From NCBI GenBank assembly GCA_031396505.1, contig JANNKX010000098.1, positions 1 to 13,825 of the forward strand: a stretch of 13,825 bases of DNA, written 5' to 3'. The position numbers and the translations under genes were made by a program. The DNA comes from JAAFHS01 sp031396505. GTDB lineage: Bacteria > Pseudomonadota > Alphaproteobacteria > Rhodobacterales > Rhodobacteraceae. The notes under the pieces were generated by a model. The model was not told where the DNA came from. It was given only the letters and a program-made list of their open reading frames with translations, and did no database searches. Of this stretch, positions 13,006 to 13,825 are shown piece after piece. Each line of letters opens with the position of its first letter. Position 1 is the first letter of the stretch.

Positions 13006-13825
13006 TAAATGCACGCCAGTCTACGGATAGCAAAACAAATCCAATACCGAGCGAGGCTATCGGGGATACCGTAAAGGAACTCAGCGATAACATAATGACG
13101 GTGTATCAGGATAAGAAGAACAATTATTGGTTCGGTAGCTGGGTGGATGGGCTGTATCAGTATGATGGCAGGTCCATCATCCGGTATACCATCAAAGATG
13201 GGCTGAGTCACAATAGAATCAATCAGATCCTGGAAGATAAAGCAGGTAATATGTACCTGAATACCGGCGACGGAATCAACAAATTTGATGGAAAGCGTTT
13301 CACCAGGATAAGCCTGACCGCTACCTCCAATGAAGAATGGAAACCAGGACCTGATGACTTATGGTTCTGGTGTCCTTTGTTTTCAGGGGTGGTATATCGG
13401 TATGATGGTAGTTCTTTACATCGTTTATCATTTCCTGAAACGGAGATTGGGAAAGAATCTGATGCGTTGTTTCCACGTTCAAAAACCCCAAATATGAATG
13501 CCAGTCCTTATGCTGTTTATACTATTTATAAGGACAGCAGGGGGAGTGTTTGGTTTGGGACAGCCGTATTGGGAGTTTGTCGCTACAATGGAAATTCCCT
13601 TGACTGGGTTGCTGAAACAGATGTGACAGAGATTCATAATGGTCCGTCAAATGGTGTTCGATCCATAATTGAAGATCAGGAAGGAAAATTTTGGTTTAGT
13701 AATACATTGTATCGTTATGATATTTATCAAAACAATACTTCAGGAAAAGGCAAGTCGGACCATAAAAAAGATAATGTATTTACCTATAACCGGGAGAAGG
13801 GCATTGGAAGTCTGGATGGTAAAGA
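12999..13825 (+). CDS. Two-component-regulator-type beta-propeller protein, internal fragment
   Basis: The plus-strand frame starting at 12999 is open without a stop to the window end (275 codons). It shows at least four degenerate repeats of the Reg_prop kind: an I-x-x-D-x-x-G-x-x-W/Y-hydrophobic core followed by G-hydrophobic-x-x-Y/F-D/N-G. Examples are DKKNNYWFGSWVDGLYQYDG, EDKAGNMYLNTGDGINKFDG, KDSRGSVWFGTAVLGVCRYNG and EDQEGKFWFS, with DGLSHNRI as the usual inter-blade segment. Such propellers form periplasmic sensor domains of hybrid two-component systems or stand-alone lipoproteins, mostly in Bacteroidota. Codons such as AAA, AAT, ATA and TTA contrast sharply with the core block. The true start is not seen; an internal ATG lies at 13095. 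Neither end is present, so whether a kinase follows is unknown. Confidence 0.75.

Noticed and set aside
12999..13093. N-terminal part of a 167-residue ORF fused to prfA
   Set aside because: The conserved RF1 sequence starts at the Arg of RIDTM; residues before it are the antisense of the propeller frame, a product of the junction.
1..13825. CRISPR array, tRNA/rRNA genes, transposase or toxin-antitoxin pair
   Set aside because: I looked for regularly spaced direct repeats, cloverleaf-like sequences, DDE/tyrosine-recombinase motifs and small overlapping gene pairs and found none that could be supported.

Overview
Most of this window (about 680-12998) is one contiguous block of alphaproteobacterial housekeeping DNA, best matched to the Rhodobacterales (Roseobacter/Rhodobacter group). 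The reasons are high G+C coding DNA rich in GCG/CTG/GGC codons, the divergent arrangement pepA-holC <- -> lptF-lptG-lptD-surA-pdxA-ksgA, and the convergent unit prfA-prmC-DUF4167. Family assignments rest on motifs read by eye; no search was run.

Layout. 1-288 is the 3' end of an AT-richer gene resembling DUF2971. 289-679 is a transition zone with a startless open frame and small hairpins. 680-3132 (minus strand) holds pepA (leucyl aminopeptidase), a VOC/glyoxalase-fold protein coupled to it by a GTGA overlap, and holC (DNA polymerase III chi). After a 128-base divergent intergenic region, 3261-10775 (plus strand) carries lptF, lptG, lptD, surA, pdxA and ksgA, mostly overlapping or abutting. 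10776-12998 (minus strand) carries, in transcription order, a truncated prfA, prmC (4-base overlap) and a DUF4167 protein with a long disordered tail. 12999-13825 is a different kind of DNA: an AT-richer open frame encoding repeats of the two-component-regulator beta-propeller type, typical of Bacteroidota.

How the genes work together. LptF and LptG form the inner-membrane permease that extracts lipopolysaccharide, LptD inserts it in the outer membrane, and SurA chaperones outer-membrane proteins such as LptD. PdxA (vitamin B6 synthesis) and KsgA (16S rRNA dimethylation) follow, as in the classical lptD-surA-pdxA-ksgA operon, here preceded by lptFG. PrmC methylates the GGQ glutamine of the release factor encoded by its neighbour prfA.

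The window does not appear to hold a new multi-gene system. The strongest unusual signal is structural: prfA is cut mid-gene and continues directly into Bacteroidota-like DNA, most simply a chimeric metagenome contig. The left end also changes composition. The more biological leads are a palindrome lying between promoter-like boxes inside the 3' end of lptG, the disordered Arg/Asp- and Gly/Gln-rich tail of the DUF4167 protein, and the VOC gene inside the pepA-holC unit.
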